This document shows, piece by piece, positions 9,496-20,496 of a DNA stretch of 64,000 bases; position 1 is the first letter of the stretch; every line of letters starts with the position of its first letter. The notes under the pieces were generated by a model, which did not search any database, was not told where the DNA came from, and worked only from the letters and a program-made list of their open reading frames with translations. Both the position numbers and the translations under genes were made by a program. Origin of the DNA: Aestuariispira ectoiniformans (lineage in GTDB: Bacteria; Pseudomonadota; Alphaproteobacteria; UBA8366; Aestuariispiraceae); NCBI RefSeq assembly GCF_025136295.1, contig NZ_CP062788.1:3365588-3429587 (forward strand), read 5' to 3'.

Positions 9496-10452
9496 ATGAT
9501 GGATGTTGGATTCCGCATTATTGTCGCGCTGTTGGCGGCTTTTCTGGCGGCGCTGGCCTCGTCCGGCGTTTGGGCGAGCCAGCATCGTGACGGGGCCATT
9601 GTCCTCATTCTCAACAATTGGGCAAGCCAGCAGGTACTCACCGAGGTTTATGCCGACCTTCTGCGCCGAAACGGCTTTGACGTTGCTGAAACAGAACTCG
9701 ACATTGCAAACCAGTTTGGCGCATTGGCCCGGGGGGCGGCCCATGTTCAGGTCGAAGCCTGGGCAACGTCAGCGGCCTATGCATTCGATAGCGCAATAAA
9801 AAGCGGTGATATCAAGGTGGTCGGATATCATACCGCCCACGGTCGGGAGGGCTGGTGGTATCCCGGCTATATGAAGGAACGCTGCCCCGGCCTGCCCGAC
9901 TGGCATGCGCTCAGGAAATGCGCCAAGGTCTTCCAGACCGGTGAAACCGCACCCAAGGGCCGCTATATTGCGGGTATCTGGGATAACGCGGAAAACCTGC
10001 GGATCGATGCGCTGGGCCTGCCCTTCAAGGCCTTACGCGTGCGCTATGACCGGGCTTTCTGGACCGCCTTCCGCAACGCCTATCGCAACCATGAACCGAT
10101 CCTGTTCTATAACTGGACGACCCATTGGAGCAATGTCACCTTCAAGGGCGAATATGTGGATTTCCCCGCCTTCGAACCCGCCTGCCTCACCGACCCGGCC
10201 TGGGGCCCGAATCCGAAGAAAACCCATGACTGCAACATCATCGTGCGCGACCGGTTGATGAAAGTGGCCTGGGCCAATTTCCAATACGCCCACCCCTGCG
10301 CCTATCGTATCCTCAAAAACATGGAATTCGACGACCACGACCTGCAACAACTCGCCTATCGGGTGGATATGCAGAACAAACCCGCCCAGACCGTCGCCCA
10401 AAGCTGGCTCGACAAACATGAAGATACCTGGTCCGACTGGATGTGCCGTTAG
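9496..10452 (+). CDS. Orphan substrate-binding protein, glycine betaine/choline (OpuAC/ProX) type
   Basis: The protein has about 318 residues with a signal peptide (VALLAAFLAALASSGVWA). The mature part has the aromatic-rich OpuAC fold: LNNWASQ, VEAWAT, GREGWWYPGYM and YNWTTHW provide the Trp/Tyr cage that typically binds quaternary amines such as glycine betaine or choline. Two adjacent ATGs (9496, 9499) follow a GCGGGAA ribosome-binding site. No permease or ATPase gene lies next to it; purC, a different function, follows. It is therefore either an orphan binding protein sharing a transporter elsewhere or a ligand-sensing partner. Confidence 0.82.
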   Translation: MMDVGFRIIVALLAAFLAALASSGVWASQHRDGAIVLILNNWASQQVLTEVYADLLRRNGFDVAETELDIANQFGALARGAAHVQVEAWATSAAYAFDSAIKSGDIKVVGYHTAHGREGWWYPGYMKERCPGLPDWHALRKCAKVFQTGETAPKGRYIAGIWDNAENLRIDALGLPFKALRVRYDRAFWTAFRNAYRNHEPILFYNWTTHWSNVTFKGEYVDFPAFEPACLTDPAWGPNPKKTHDCNIIVRDRLMKVAWANFQYAHPCAYRILKNMEFDDHDLQQLAYRVDMQNKPAQTVAQSWLDKHEDTWSDWMCR

Positions 10453-10470
10453 GCCGCTGCGCTTTTTCCA

Positions 10471-10502
10471 TCATGCCCGGACTTGATCCGGGTATCCACG
10501 AG
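10471..10502. repeat. Dispersed palindromic repeat, copy 1
   Basis: The core ATGCCCGGACTTGATCCGGG is a near-palindrome and recurs inverted at 19015-19034 in this window. It resembles the short intergenic palindromes common in alphaproteobacterial genomes. It lies in the gap between the binding-protein gene and purC. Confidence 0.7.
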
Positions 10503-10668
10503 TTTAAATACTGTCAGCAAGGATTTCATTTCCCGCAAAACAGCCCTTACCGATTGTATCCTCCAGAGACTCCTGTTATAGGAACGCCGCACACTGGCGG
10601 TAGACCTTTTTGGACATTGTTCGGGTCCCGCCCCCGTTGACCCCTTATTTGCAGGGAAGTCGCGTAAA

Positions 10669-11445
10669 ATGGCCAGACGCACCAAGCTCTACGAAGGCAA
10701 GGCAAAGGTTCTGTTCTCCGGACCGGAGCCGGGTACTGTCATTCAGTATTTCAAAGACGACGCAACCGCGTTCAACGCCCAGAAAAAGGGCACCATCAAT
10801 GGCAAAGGCGTGTTGAATAACATCATTTCGGAGTTCCTGATGCTCCGTCTGCATGATATCGGCATCCCGACCCATTTCATCCGCCGCCTGAACATGCGCG
10901 AACAGCTTGTTCGCGAAGTGGAGATCATCCCGGTAGAAGTGATCATCCGCAATGTGGCGGCCGGTTCCATGTCCAAACGATTGGGGATCCCGGAAGGTAC
11001 CGTCCTGCCCCGCTCCATCGTTGAATATTGCTACAAGTCCGACGAGTTGGGCGACCCGCTGATCTCCGAAGAGCATATCACCGCCTTCGGCTGGGCCAGC
11101 CCTCAGGACATCGACGACCTGCTCGCCATGTCCCTGCGTATCAACGACTTCCTGTGCGGCGTATTCACGGGCATCGGCATCAAACTGGTCGATTTCAAAC
11201 TGGAATTCGGCCGTATCTATGACGAAAACGGCGAGATGCGCATTGTCCTGGCTGATGAAATCAGCCCCGACAACTGCCGTCTGTGGGACGCCAAGACCAA
11301 CGAAAAGATGGACAAGGACCGCTTCCGCCGTGACATGGGCGGGGTGGAAGAGGCCTATCAGGAAGTGGCCCGGCGTCTGGGTATCCTGCCGGAAGGCGGC
11401 GTTGCCGAACTTCAACTGGTTGAGAACGAATCCGGCGACGAGTAA
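10669..11445 (+). CDS. purC: Phosphoribosylaminoimidazole-succinocarboxamide synthase
   Basis: A 258-residue SAICAR synthetase that condenses CAIR with aspartate using ATP in purine synthesis. Hallmarks are [11 protein letters not shown] at the N-terminus (nucleotide loop), [21 protein letters not shown], and [14 protein letters not shown] followed by [11 protein letters not shown] (metal and substrate loop). Length and order are standard. It is the first gene of purC-purS-purQ-purL, and the downstream spacing is 48 bp. GCAGGGAAG lies upstream of ATG 10669. Confidence 0.97.
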   Translation: MARRTKLYEGKAKVLFSGPEPGTVIQYFKDDATAFNAQKKGTINGKGVLNNIISEFLMLRLHDIGIPTHFIRRLNMREQLVREVEIIPVEVIIRNVAAGSMSKRLGIPEGTVLPRSIVEYCYKSDELGDPLISEEHITAFGWASPQDIDDLLAMSLRINDFLCGVFTGIGIKLVDFKLEFGRIYDENGEMRIVLADEISPDNCRLWDAKTNEKMDKDRFRRDMGGVEEAYQEVARRLGILPEGGVAELQLVENESGDE

Positions 11446-11493
11446 TCGCAGTCATTCTCCCCACCGTCAAAAGCAAAGCTGGAGGATTTTATA

Positions 11494-11733
11494 GTGAAAG
11501 CAAAAGTTTACATCACGCTGAAGACCGGCGTTCTCGACCCGCAGGGCAAAGCCATCGAACATGCCTTGGGCGCGCTCGGCTTCGACGGTGTGAACGAGGT
11601 GCGCCAGGGCAAGGTGATTGAATTGGATATCGCCGAGACCGACACCGCGAAGGCGAAAGAGCATGTGGACGCCATGTGCAAGAAGCTGCTCGCCAATACA
11701 GTGATCGAAGACTACGCGATCGAGCTGGCATAA
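11494..11733 (+). CDS. purS: FGAM synthase subunit PurS
   Basis: A 79-residue subunit that bridges PurQ and PurL in the split formylglycinamidine ribonucleotide synthase found in alphaproteobacteria. The sequence shows the family pattern: VYITLKTGVLDPQGKAIEHAL, then GFDGVNEVRQGKVIELDI. It starts with GTG at 11494 behind a strong GGAGG 8 bp upstream. It sits between purC and purQ, the expected order. Confidence 0.95.
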   Translation: MKAKVYITLKTGVLDPQGKAIEHALGALGFDGVNEVRQGKVIELDIAETDTAKAKEHVDAMCKKLLANTVIEDYAIELA

Positions 11734-11812
11734 TGCCGCCTAAAGGTCCCGCCGATGCGGGACCTTCGCATATCGGACAAAGTAAAAACCTATTCGCAAG
11801 GGACGACATCTC

Positions 11813-12498
11813 ATGAAGTCCGCTGTCATTCTCTTCCCCGGCATCAACCGGGAAAATGACGCCATCGCCGCGCTGACGCAGGCGACCGGCTCCACGCCGG
11901 AACTGGTCTGGCATGGCGAAACCGACCTGCCCAAGGCCGATATCATCATGGTGCCGGGCGGGTTCTCCTATGGGGACTATCTGCGCGCAGGCGCCATGGC
12001 CGCCAAATCGCCGGTCATGCGTGCGGTTGCCGAACGCGCCAAACAGGGTGTGACCATCCTGGGTGTGTGCAACGGCTTCCAGATCCTGACCGAGGCAGGC
12101 CTGCTGCCGGGTGCGCTGATGCGCAACGCCAGCCTGAAATTCATCTGCAAGCGCGCGCATCTGAAAATCGAAAACGAAGTCACCCGCTTTACCAACCAGT
12201 ATGACGAAGGTCAGGTGGTTGAATATCCGGTGGCCCATCACGACGGCAACTATTTCGCAGACAGCGAAACACTGGACCGCCTGGAAGGCGAAGGCCGCGT
12301 GGTCCTGCGCTATTGCGATGCGGACGGCACGGTCGACCCCGCCACCAACCTGAACGGGTCCCAGCGTAACATCGCGGGCATCCTGAACGAGGAAGGCAAT
12401 GTGCTGGGCATGATGCCGCATCCGGAAAACGCCATCGACCCGCTGCACGGCGGGACCGACGGTTGTGGCCTGTTCAAAAGCATGGTGGAGGCAGCATC

Positions 12499-12502
<4 letters not shown>
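11813..12502 (+). CDS. purQ: FGAM synthase glutaminase subunit PurQ
   Basis: A 229-residue class I glutamine amidotransferase that supplies ammonia to PurL. The nucleophile C86 is in [11 protein letters not shown], and the His/Glu pair is in [10 protein letters not shown] near the C-terminus. The oxyanion loop [14 protein letters not shown] is intact. The stop codon overlaps the GTG start of purL (GTGA), so the two subunits are translationally coupled. Confidence 0.97.
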
Positions 12503-14718
<2,216 letters not shown>

Positions 14719-14753
14719 GACGCCTTGAGCTTATTGTTAGGGAGAGAACAAGC

Positions 14754-14993
14754 ATGCCGATGAACCAGGCGGATATCGAACGCTTCATCAAGGAATCGCT
14801 ACCGGATGCGGAGGTCATCATCAACGACCTGCGCGGCGATGGCGACCATTATGCGGCCTATGTGAAATCCTCCGCTTTCAAAGGCAAGTCCCGGGTGCAA
14901 CAGCATCAGATGGTCTATGACGCGCTCAAGGGGCGCATGGGCAACGAGCTTCACGCTCTTGCCCTGCAGACCGCTGTTCCCGAGGACGCATAA
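14754..14993 (+). CDS. BolA/IbaG-family protein
   Basis: A 79-residue BolA-fold protein ([24 protein letters not shown], then [29 protein letters not shown]). The conserved His in [10 protein letters not shown] is the residue that, with a monothiol glutaredoxin, coordinates a shared [2Fe-2S] cluster. The CGFS glutaredoxin gene follows 59 bp downstream, the usual pairing in alphaproteobacteria. It likely acts in iron-sulfur trafficking or iron sensing. AGGGAGAG precedes ATG 14754, and ATG 14760 is an alternative. Confidence 0.92.
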   Translation: MPMNQADIERFIKESLPDAEVIINDLRGDGDHYAAYVKSSAFKGKSRVQQHQMVYDALKGRMGNELHALALQTAVPEDA

Positions 14994-15052
14994 ACCTTTT
15001 AGACTTGTCCCTAAGCGGGCCCGACACTGATCAAGATTAGGAAGAGACGATT

Positions 15053-15394
15053 ATGAGCGACAATCCGGTAGCAGAACGGATCCAGGCGGAAATCAACGGC
15101 ACCGACGTGGTGCTGTTCATGAAAGGCACCCCGGTCTTCCCGCAATGCGGTTTCTCCGCAGCGGTCGTCCAGGTGCTGAACCACATTGGCGCGCCGTTCA
15201 AAGGCATCAACGTGCTGGAAGACATGGCGATCCGCGAAGGCATCAAGGAATTCTCCAACTGGCCGACCATCCCCCAGCTCTACATCAAGGGTGAATTCGT
15301 CGGCGGCTGTGACATCATCCGGGAAATGTTCGAATCCGGCGAACTGACCCAGACGTTCGAAGCCAAAGGCGTAGAACTCCAGCAGGACGCCTAA
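15053..15394 (+). CDS. grxD: Monothiol glutaredoxin (CGFS type, Grx4/GrxD)
   Basis: A 113-residue monothiol glutaredoxin. The active site is C32-GFS within KGTPVFPQCGFSAAVVQ. The cis-proline and glutathione site are WPTIPQLYIKGEFVGGCDI. It ligates [2Fe-2S] with glutathione and BolA and delivers clusters to apoproteins. It lies directly after the bolA-like gene. GGAAGAG is upstream of the ATG, and a strong terminator follows. Confidence 0.95.
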   Translation: MSDNPVAERIQAEINGTDVVLFMKGTPVFPQCGFSAAVVQVLNHIGAPFKGINVLEDMAIREGIKEFSNWPTIPQLYIKGEFVGGCDIIREMFESGELTQTFEAKGVELQQDA

Positions 15395-15425
15395 GCCCCA
15401 CGCGCCCAACGCGCGACGACAAGAC

Positions 15426-15468
15426 ACAAAAAAACCGCCCCTCGAGAGATCGGGGGGCGGTTTTTTGT
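15426..15468 (+). terminator. Terminator after the bolA-grx genes
   Basis: A-tract/T-tract flanked hairpin: AAAAAACCGCCCC pairs with GGGGCGGTTTTTT around a ~12-base loop. It probably works in both directions and closes the pur-bolA-grx run. Confidence 0.9.
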
Positions 15469-15569
15469 CCTTCTCCCCCTCGCCCTGTTGAAAAACGTCC
15501 CCTTCTTTTCATAAGATTAAACCATTGGAAGAATTGGCACTTTGGCACATTCAAACTAACGGGGGGAGA

Positions 15570-16379
15570 ATGAGTAGGTGTAGCGACCTGAAGTCAGCGA
15601 GAGAGGACAGAAGCGCGGCACCACTTTTCAAAAACAACATGACAGACAACGAACAGAACAACGATTTCACCTTTATCTCCGAGAACGACCGCAATTATTT
15701 CATAGAGCTTTTCCTGAAAGGTTGTGGCATGGGCCAGGCCTGGAATGGTGAGGGCCGTGCGCCGGTCATCCGGAAACGAACATCCCCAACCCGGATCATC
15801 ATCTGGCCTTCGACGCAGAAAATGGCCGACTATCGGGATTTTCTACAGGAATTTCTGGCGGAACTGACCTGGATCTACAATGAGTTGAGCCTCGACCCAC
15901 AATTGGTCCACGAAGGAGACTGGGACTATGGTCTGATGCCCTATGCCTCTATCGAGGAAAATGCGGCATGCGCCAACTTCCTTACCGAGGATCATCACCT
16001 GACCGCTATCGATATTCAACAACAAGGCCTGCGCAGCGGGCGCATGTCCTTGAAGGATACGGGCATGACCATCAGCTCCACGGCTCCGAACGACAGAGGA
16101 ATCGCGCAGACGCTGTCCCTGCTGCCACTGGCTGGATCACGGGAAGAATTGAAGTTCTGCCTGACCCGGCAGATTTTCCAAACCCTCGGGCTTAACGACT
16201 TCACGGATGGAAATGCCCACGGCTACTCCACCTTCCTGGACCGCGAACAGGGGCGGATCGAAGGCACAGAGACCGACCTGAACCTGCTCAAAACCCTCTA
16301 CCACCCCGCCCTCAAGCCGGGCATGGACGAGGCACAGGTCCGCGCGGTTCTGAATGATATCCTGACGGTTGCGGGATAG
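15570..16379 (+). CDS. Conserved protein, possibly DUF2927-like
   Basis: A 269-residue protein if started at ATG 15570, where GGGGGGAG abuts the start, or 246 residues from ATG 15639. There is no signal peptide. The layout is a basic strand RIIIWPSTQ, a helix DYRDFLQEFLAELTWIY, an AACANFLTEDHHL segment, and LKFCLTRQIFQTLGLNDF. This loosely recalls DUF2927 proteins of alphaproteobacteria, but I cannot confirm it. It stands alone between the grx terminator and an accessory gene. Confidence 0.6.
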   Translation: MSRCSDLKSAREDRSAAPLFKNNMTDNEQNNDFTFISENDRNYFIELFLKGCGMGQAWNGEGRAPVIRKRTSPTRIIIWPSTQKMADYRDFLQEFLAELTWIYNELSLDPQLVHEGDWDYGLMPYASIEENAACANFLTEDHHLTAIDIQQQGLRSGRMSLKDTGMTISSTAPNDRGIAQTLSLLPLAGSREELKFCLTRQIFQTLGLNDFTDGNAHGYSTFLDREQGRIEGTETDLNLLKTLYHPALKPGMDEAQVRAVLNDILTVAG

Positions 16380-16593
16380 AGGCCTCCGACAGGAAAACCA
16401 ACCCGCACTTGTTGATCTCTCCCAACCCGCCACCAACTGACGATCCTATTCGGTCGCGCTCCACCGCAGAGCGTGATATGATTAGCCTTCTAATCACCTT
16501 AGACGACAGTATGGGATCGATGCGCGCCAGGGCTGGCCGCATGAGGACTATCTTTGACAGCGCGGTCGTTGCGACAATCAGGGGAGATCAGCC

Positions 16594-17298
16594 ATGCCGG
16601 AGGAAGAACAGGACCCTTTCGACCCCTATGTGCAGGAATTGCAGGGGCAGGAAGAAGCCATTGAGCTGAAAATCGAAATCATCAAGGAAATCGCCAAGGA
16701 TGTCGGCCTGACCGACCTGGCAAAGGAAATCCTGCAGGACGTGCCGGACCGCTTTGCCGACCTGCAGGAACTGATCCTGGAGAAGAAGGCCGAAGACCTC
16801 GACCAGGAGATGAAGGACCTGGGGGAGCTGATCGAGCATCCCGAAAACTTCACCCCGCCCCCGCCGCAACCGCCCGTCGGGCCCCAGCCGCCCTGGTGGC
16901 CGCCCTTCTGGCCCTGGCCGCCGGTCTGGCCGCCCGCAGGCGGCGGTTCCAGCAGTTCATCCTCCTCCTCATCGGGTGCCGTCAGCGGCGACGACCAGAC
17001 GCCGCCCAATGCGGCCACCGTCACACTCGGCGTGCAGGACCGCGACTTCATCGTCGCCCGCTCCAAGACCAAGGTCTGGGTCTGGCATCCGCTTGACCTG
17101 AAATGGGTGGCGGAACTGGACGCCGGAGGCGAGACCGTGGAAATGGCCCAGGTCGACGGCTCAGTCGCCGTGCGGACCGCCGACGCGCTCTGGCTGTTCG
17201 ACCCGCTGCATTATCGCTGGATGGGCCCGCTGCAAGCCCCGGTGGAGGAAGTCACCTCCTACACCCTGGCCGTCCCCGCCCCGGTGCAGAAGGAGTGA
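16594..17298 (+). CDS. Coiled-coil / Trp-Pro-rich / beta-domain protein, unknown function
   Basis: A 234-residue protein in three blocks. Residues 1-85 are acidic and helical with heptad-like Leu/Ile (LTDLAKEILQDVPDRFADLQEL). Residues ~88-112 are almost only Pro and Trp (PPWWPPFWPWPPVWPP). A run of nine serines follows, then an ~85-residue beta-rich domain resembling one or two blades of a propeller (VWVWHPLDLKWVAEL and LWLFDPLHYRWMGPL). The two blade segments are internal repeats. No signal peptide. AGGGGAGA precedes the ATG. I do not recognise the family; a surface- or polymer-binding role for the Trp/Pro block is only a guess. Confidence 0.7.
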   Translation: MPEEEQDPFDPYVQELQGQEEAIELKIEIIKEIAKDVGLTDLAKEILQDVPDRFADLQELILEKKAEDLDQEMKDLGELIEHPENFTPPPPQPPVGPQPPWWPPFWPWPPVWPPAGGGSSSSSSSSSGAVSGDDQTPPNAATVTLGVQDRDFIVARSKTKVWVWHPLDLKWVAELDAGGETVEMAQVDGSVAVRTADALWLFDPLHYRWMGPLQAPVEEVTSYTLAVPAPVQKE

Positions 17299-17477
17299 GG
17301 TGGGTGGGAGTGGGAAGCTTGAGCGGTTAATGTGTTAGCGAGACTTGAAACCCGCCCCTCAAAGGGCGGATTCTTGACCTTAGATCGCATTTTCAACACG
17401 AGTTATTCGCTTTTACTGAAACTCAAAAAATCTCTTATGCTACCCTTGGAAGAATTTATAATTGTTTCTCTCATAAT

Positions 17478-18911
17478 ATGGAGTCCGGCGTGAAGACAAC
17501 TACTCTAAGCGATGAAGAATACAAAGCTCTCACCGATAGAGATGAAAGTCATTTTTTCGACGTTAAAGAATCATCCATTAAAGGCCGAGGTATCCAAAAG
17601 ATTGCAGTCGCCTTCTCTAACGCCGATGGTGGTGAGCTTATTGTTGGTATTCGTGATAAAGAAAACGGGCAAACGCCAGAGGATCGTTGGGAAGGCATAG
17701 CTGAAATTGAAAAGCTAAATGGGCATCTACAGGCACTGTTTAATGTCAAGCCTTCGCTAGATTTGCGTTATGAGTTTCTAAAGAGGAGTAGTACACCAGG
17801 GTATGCATTGCGGGTACTTATTGAAAAGGGTTCCGAAGTAGCGGCAACTTCAGACGAAAACATTTACTTGCGTCAAGGAGCCCAGTCATTGCCCGTCAAG
17901 GATCCGGAAAGAATAAGTCAATTGAGTTTCGCTAAGGGGGCAATGTCCTATGAGGACGCACTCCTGACCGCCACCCCAACAGAACAAGTAATTGAGACCG
18001 ATGAGATTTCCACCTTTCTCGCGGATCACTCTCCTCATACAGATCCCTTGGAATTTGCGATCAACCAAAACCTTTTAGATTATAAGACTTGGCAGCCTAG
18101 AACAGTTTGCGCATTGTTGTTTCACCCAAACCCTAGCGTTGTAGTACCCAAAAAATGCGCCATAAAAATATCTAGGTACCAAACCAAAGAAGAAGACCCA
18201 GAGCGGGACCATCTCGCCGAGCAAATTACAGTAGAGGGCCCAAGTTACCGCGCAATTAATGAAGCAGTTCGTAAAACAGTAGACATTATGTCTGCTGTAG
18301 AGGTTTGGACACCAGACGGACTAAAAAGTCTTAATTACCCGCCAGAAGCCATCTGGGAAACCATAGTGAATGCTGTGATTCACCGTGACTACTCAATATC
18401 CGACGATTGCCATATTCTCATATTTGATAACCGAATTGAAATCCTAAGCCCCGGCAAGCTTCCTGGTTATGTTAATGTCGACAACATTCTAGAAGCCCGT
18501 TTTTCCCGGAACCCCAAGCTCGTTAGGACATTGAATCGGTATAAAAATCCACCTAATAAGGATTTGGGGGAAGGCCTGAATACCACTTTCCAAAAGATGA
18601 AAGAGTTTGGGCTTAAAGCACCCATTATTGAAGAGCAAGGAAACTACCTAAAGGTTACATTACCTCATTCGCCTTTGGCCGCTCCTACTGCCGCCATAAT
18701 TCAGTTCCTACAGTCCAATGACCAAATAACAAACCGACAAGCCCGAGATATCACGGGAATAAAATCTGAGAACCTCGTCAAAATTGAATTCTATAAACTG
18801 CGGGACGAAGGCTACATCGAAAGAGTACCTGGGCTCGCTGGACCGAAATCAGCTTGGCGCCTTACGGAGGCTGGCAAATCGTACTCGTCAAACAACAGCA
18901 TTGAAAGCTAG
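17478..18911 (+). CDS. Schlafen AlbA_2 / HATPase_c_4 transcriptional-regulator-like protein, probably acquired
   Basis: A 477-residue protein. Residues ~15-110 form an AlbA_2 (Schlafen-like) domain, with SHFFDVKESSI and IAVAFSNADGGELIVGI. Residues ~280-390 form the HATPase_c_4-type C-terminal region (WETIVNAVIHRDYS, DNRIEILSPGKLPG, RNPKLVRTL, DLGEGLNTTFQKMKEFGL), with a winged helix at the end. Such proteins are annotated as putative regulators or RecG-like ATP-binding proteins, and some sit in defence islands. Base composition is clearly more AT-rich than the neighbours, suggesting transfer. GTG 17490 with GGAG 6 bp upstream is a better-supported start than ATG 17478. No partner gene is present. 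Confidence 0.8.
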   Translation: MESGVKTTTLSDEEYKALTDRDESHFFDVKESSIKGRGIQKIAVAFSNADGGELIVGIRDKENGQTPEDRWEGIAEIEKLNGHLQALFNVKPSLDLRYEFLKRSSTPGYALRVLIEKGSEVAATSDENIYLRQGAQSLPVKDPERISQLSFAKGAMSYEDALLTATPTEQVIETDEISTFLADHSPHTDPLEFAINQNLLDYKTWQPRTVCALLFHPNPSVVVPKKCAIKISRYQTKEEDPERDHLAEQITVEGPSYRAINEAVRKTVDIMSAVEVWTPDGLKSLNYPPEAIWETIVNAVIHRDYSISDDCHILIFDNRIEILSPGKLPGYVNVDNILEARFSRNPKLVRTLNRYKNPPNKDLGEGLNTTFQKMKEFGLKAPIIEEQGNYLKVTLPHSPLAAPTAAIIQFLQSNDQITNRQARDITGIKSENLVKIEFYKLRDEGYIERVPGLAGPKSAWRLTEAGKSYSSNNSIES

Positions 18912-19214
18912 CCATAGCCCTTGGGCGATGCGCACGTGGCCCGCCAACTTAGCCGACTTATATAGCCTCCGCTTTATTGGAATTCCATCGGAAGCACCAT
19001 TGCCCTCATAGATGCCCGGATCAAGTCCGGGCATGACGATGGGGTGTGAATGGCCAATTGACACCCCGCCCCCTTCACCCTTAATGTCCCTATGCGCATG
19101 GGCGATGGCGTCGCCCGGTTAGTCGCGATTTTCATCACATGATGATCACCGTCCTGTACGCCCGGATGAACCGCCGGGCGGTCATCGCCCGTCCGGCCAG
19201 ACGTGGAGACGATG
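18912..19214. other. Intergenic region between the Schlafen-like gene and creatinase
   Basis: About 300 bp without a credible gene. It contains an inverted copy of the palindromic repeat at 19010-19040. The rest is GC-rich, with no clear promoter or terminator that I can support. Confidence 0.5.
19010..19040. repeat. Dispersed palindromic repeat, copy 2 (inverted relative to copy 1)
   Basis: CCCGGATCAAGTCCGGGCAT at 19015-19034 is the exact reverse complement of the 20-base core at 10473-10492. It lies between an AT-rich, probably acquired gene and the creatinase gene. Confidence 0.7.
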
Positions 19215-20429
19215 ATGTCTAACGAAATCAAACGCCCGGATACATTCACCTGCCACAACGGCGACAAAGCCCCCCTGCCCTTCAGCCAGGGTGAATATGA
19301 CCGCCGCCTGGCGGGCCTGCGCCGGATCATGGCGGAGCGTGATATTCCCGCCGTGCTGCTGACATCCATGCATAACATCGCCTATTATTCGGGCTTCCTC
19401 TATTGCAGTTTCGGCCGTCCCTATGCCTGTGTGGTGACGCAGGACAAATGCACCACCGTCAGCGCCAATATCGACGGTGGACAGCCCTGGCGGCGCTCCC
19501 ATGGCGACAATGTGATCTATACCGACTGGCAGCGGGACAATTACTGGCGCGCCGTGCGTGACCTGATCGGCGGGGCCACGCGCCTCGGCATCGAGGGGGA
19601 TCACCTGACGGTCAGTGCCTGCAACACGCTGGAAGACATGCTGGACATGCCGGAGCTTGTGAATATCGCCCCGGACACCATGGCCCAGCGCATGTTGAAA
19701 TCGGACGAGGAACTGGCCCTGATCCGCGAGGGCGCGCGCATCGCCGATATCGGCGGGGAAGCCATTCATGCCGCCATCCGCGAGGGCGCCCGGGAAATCG
19801 ACGTGGCAATCGCCGGGCGCGATGCGATGGAGCTGGAAATCGCGCGCAGCCATCCCGACAGCGAGCTGCGCGATACCTGGGTCTGGTTCCAGGCAGGGCT
19901 GAACACCGACGGCGCGCATAACCCCGTCACCACACGGGAGCTCAAACAGGGCGATATCCTGAGCCTCAACTGCTTCCCGATGATCTCCGCCTATTACACC
20001 GCGCTGGAACGCACCCTGTTCCTGGGCCAGCCGGACGCGGAGAGCCTACGCCTGTGGGAGGCCAATGTGGCCGCGCATGAACTGGGCCTGTCGCTGATCA
20101 AGCCGGGGATATCCTGTGCGGAAATCTGTGAGGAGCTGAACCGTTTCTTCGCCGAACTGAACCTGTTGCAGTATCGCAGCTTCGGCTATGGCCACAGTTT
20201 CGGCATCCTCAGCCATTACTATGGCCGCGAGGCGGGGCTGGAACTGCGCGAGGATATCGACACGGTCCTTGAGGCAGGCATGGTGGTTTCCATGGAACCC
20301 ATGCTCTGGGTCCCCGAAGGCACGACCGGCGCCGGCGGCTATCGTGAGCATGACATCCTGATCGTGGGGGCGGACAGCGCCGAGAACATCACCAAATTCC
20401 CCTATGGACCGGGGCATAATATTATTTAA
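19215..20429 (+). CDS. Creatinase (creatine amidinohydrolase)
   Basis: A 404-residue M24-fold enzyme, near the 403 residues of Pseudomonas creatinase. It hydrolyses creatine to sarcosine and urea. Long segments match the family: YYSGFLYCSFGRPYACVVT, NIDGGQPWRR and TDWQRDNYW in the N-domain; GINTDGAHNPVTT-like GLNTDGAHNPVTT carrying the catalytic His; GYGHSFGILSHYYGREAG; and MVVSMEPM with GAGGYREHDILI holding active-site acids. The pita-bread fold lacks the full metal set of aminopeptidases, as expected for creatinase. ATG 19215 has GGAG 6 bp upstream. A FAD amine oxidase (21370-22707), a possible sarcosine-using step, and a binding protein lie next to it on the other strand. Confidence 0.9.
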   Translation: MSNEIKRPDTFTCHNGDKAPLPFSQGEYDRRLAGLRRIMAERDIPAVLLTSMHNIAYYSGFLYCSFGRPYACVVTQDKCTTVSANIDGGQPWRRSHGDNVIYTDWQRDNYWRAVRDLIGGATRLGIEGDHLTVSACNTLEDMLDMPELVNIAPDTMAQRMLKSDEELALIREGARIADIGGEAIHAAIREGAREIDVAIAGRDAMELEIARSHPDSELRDTWVWFQAGLNTDGAHNPVTTRELKQGDILSLNCFPMISAYYTALERTLFLGQPDAESLRLWEANVAAHELGLSLIKPGISCAEICEELNRFFAELNLLQYRSFGYGHSFGILSHYYGREAGLELREDIDTVLEAGMVVSMEPMLWVPEGTTGAGGYREHDILIVGADSAENITKFPYGPGHNII

Positions 20430-20496
20430 CGGCAACGCCTTATCCGTCGCCCCCGCCATCGCGGGGGGTGGCGGTCTTCAGGTCGGCATAGACTGG

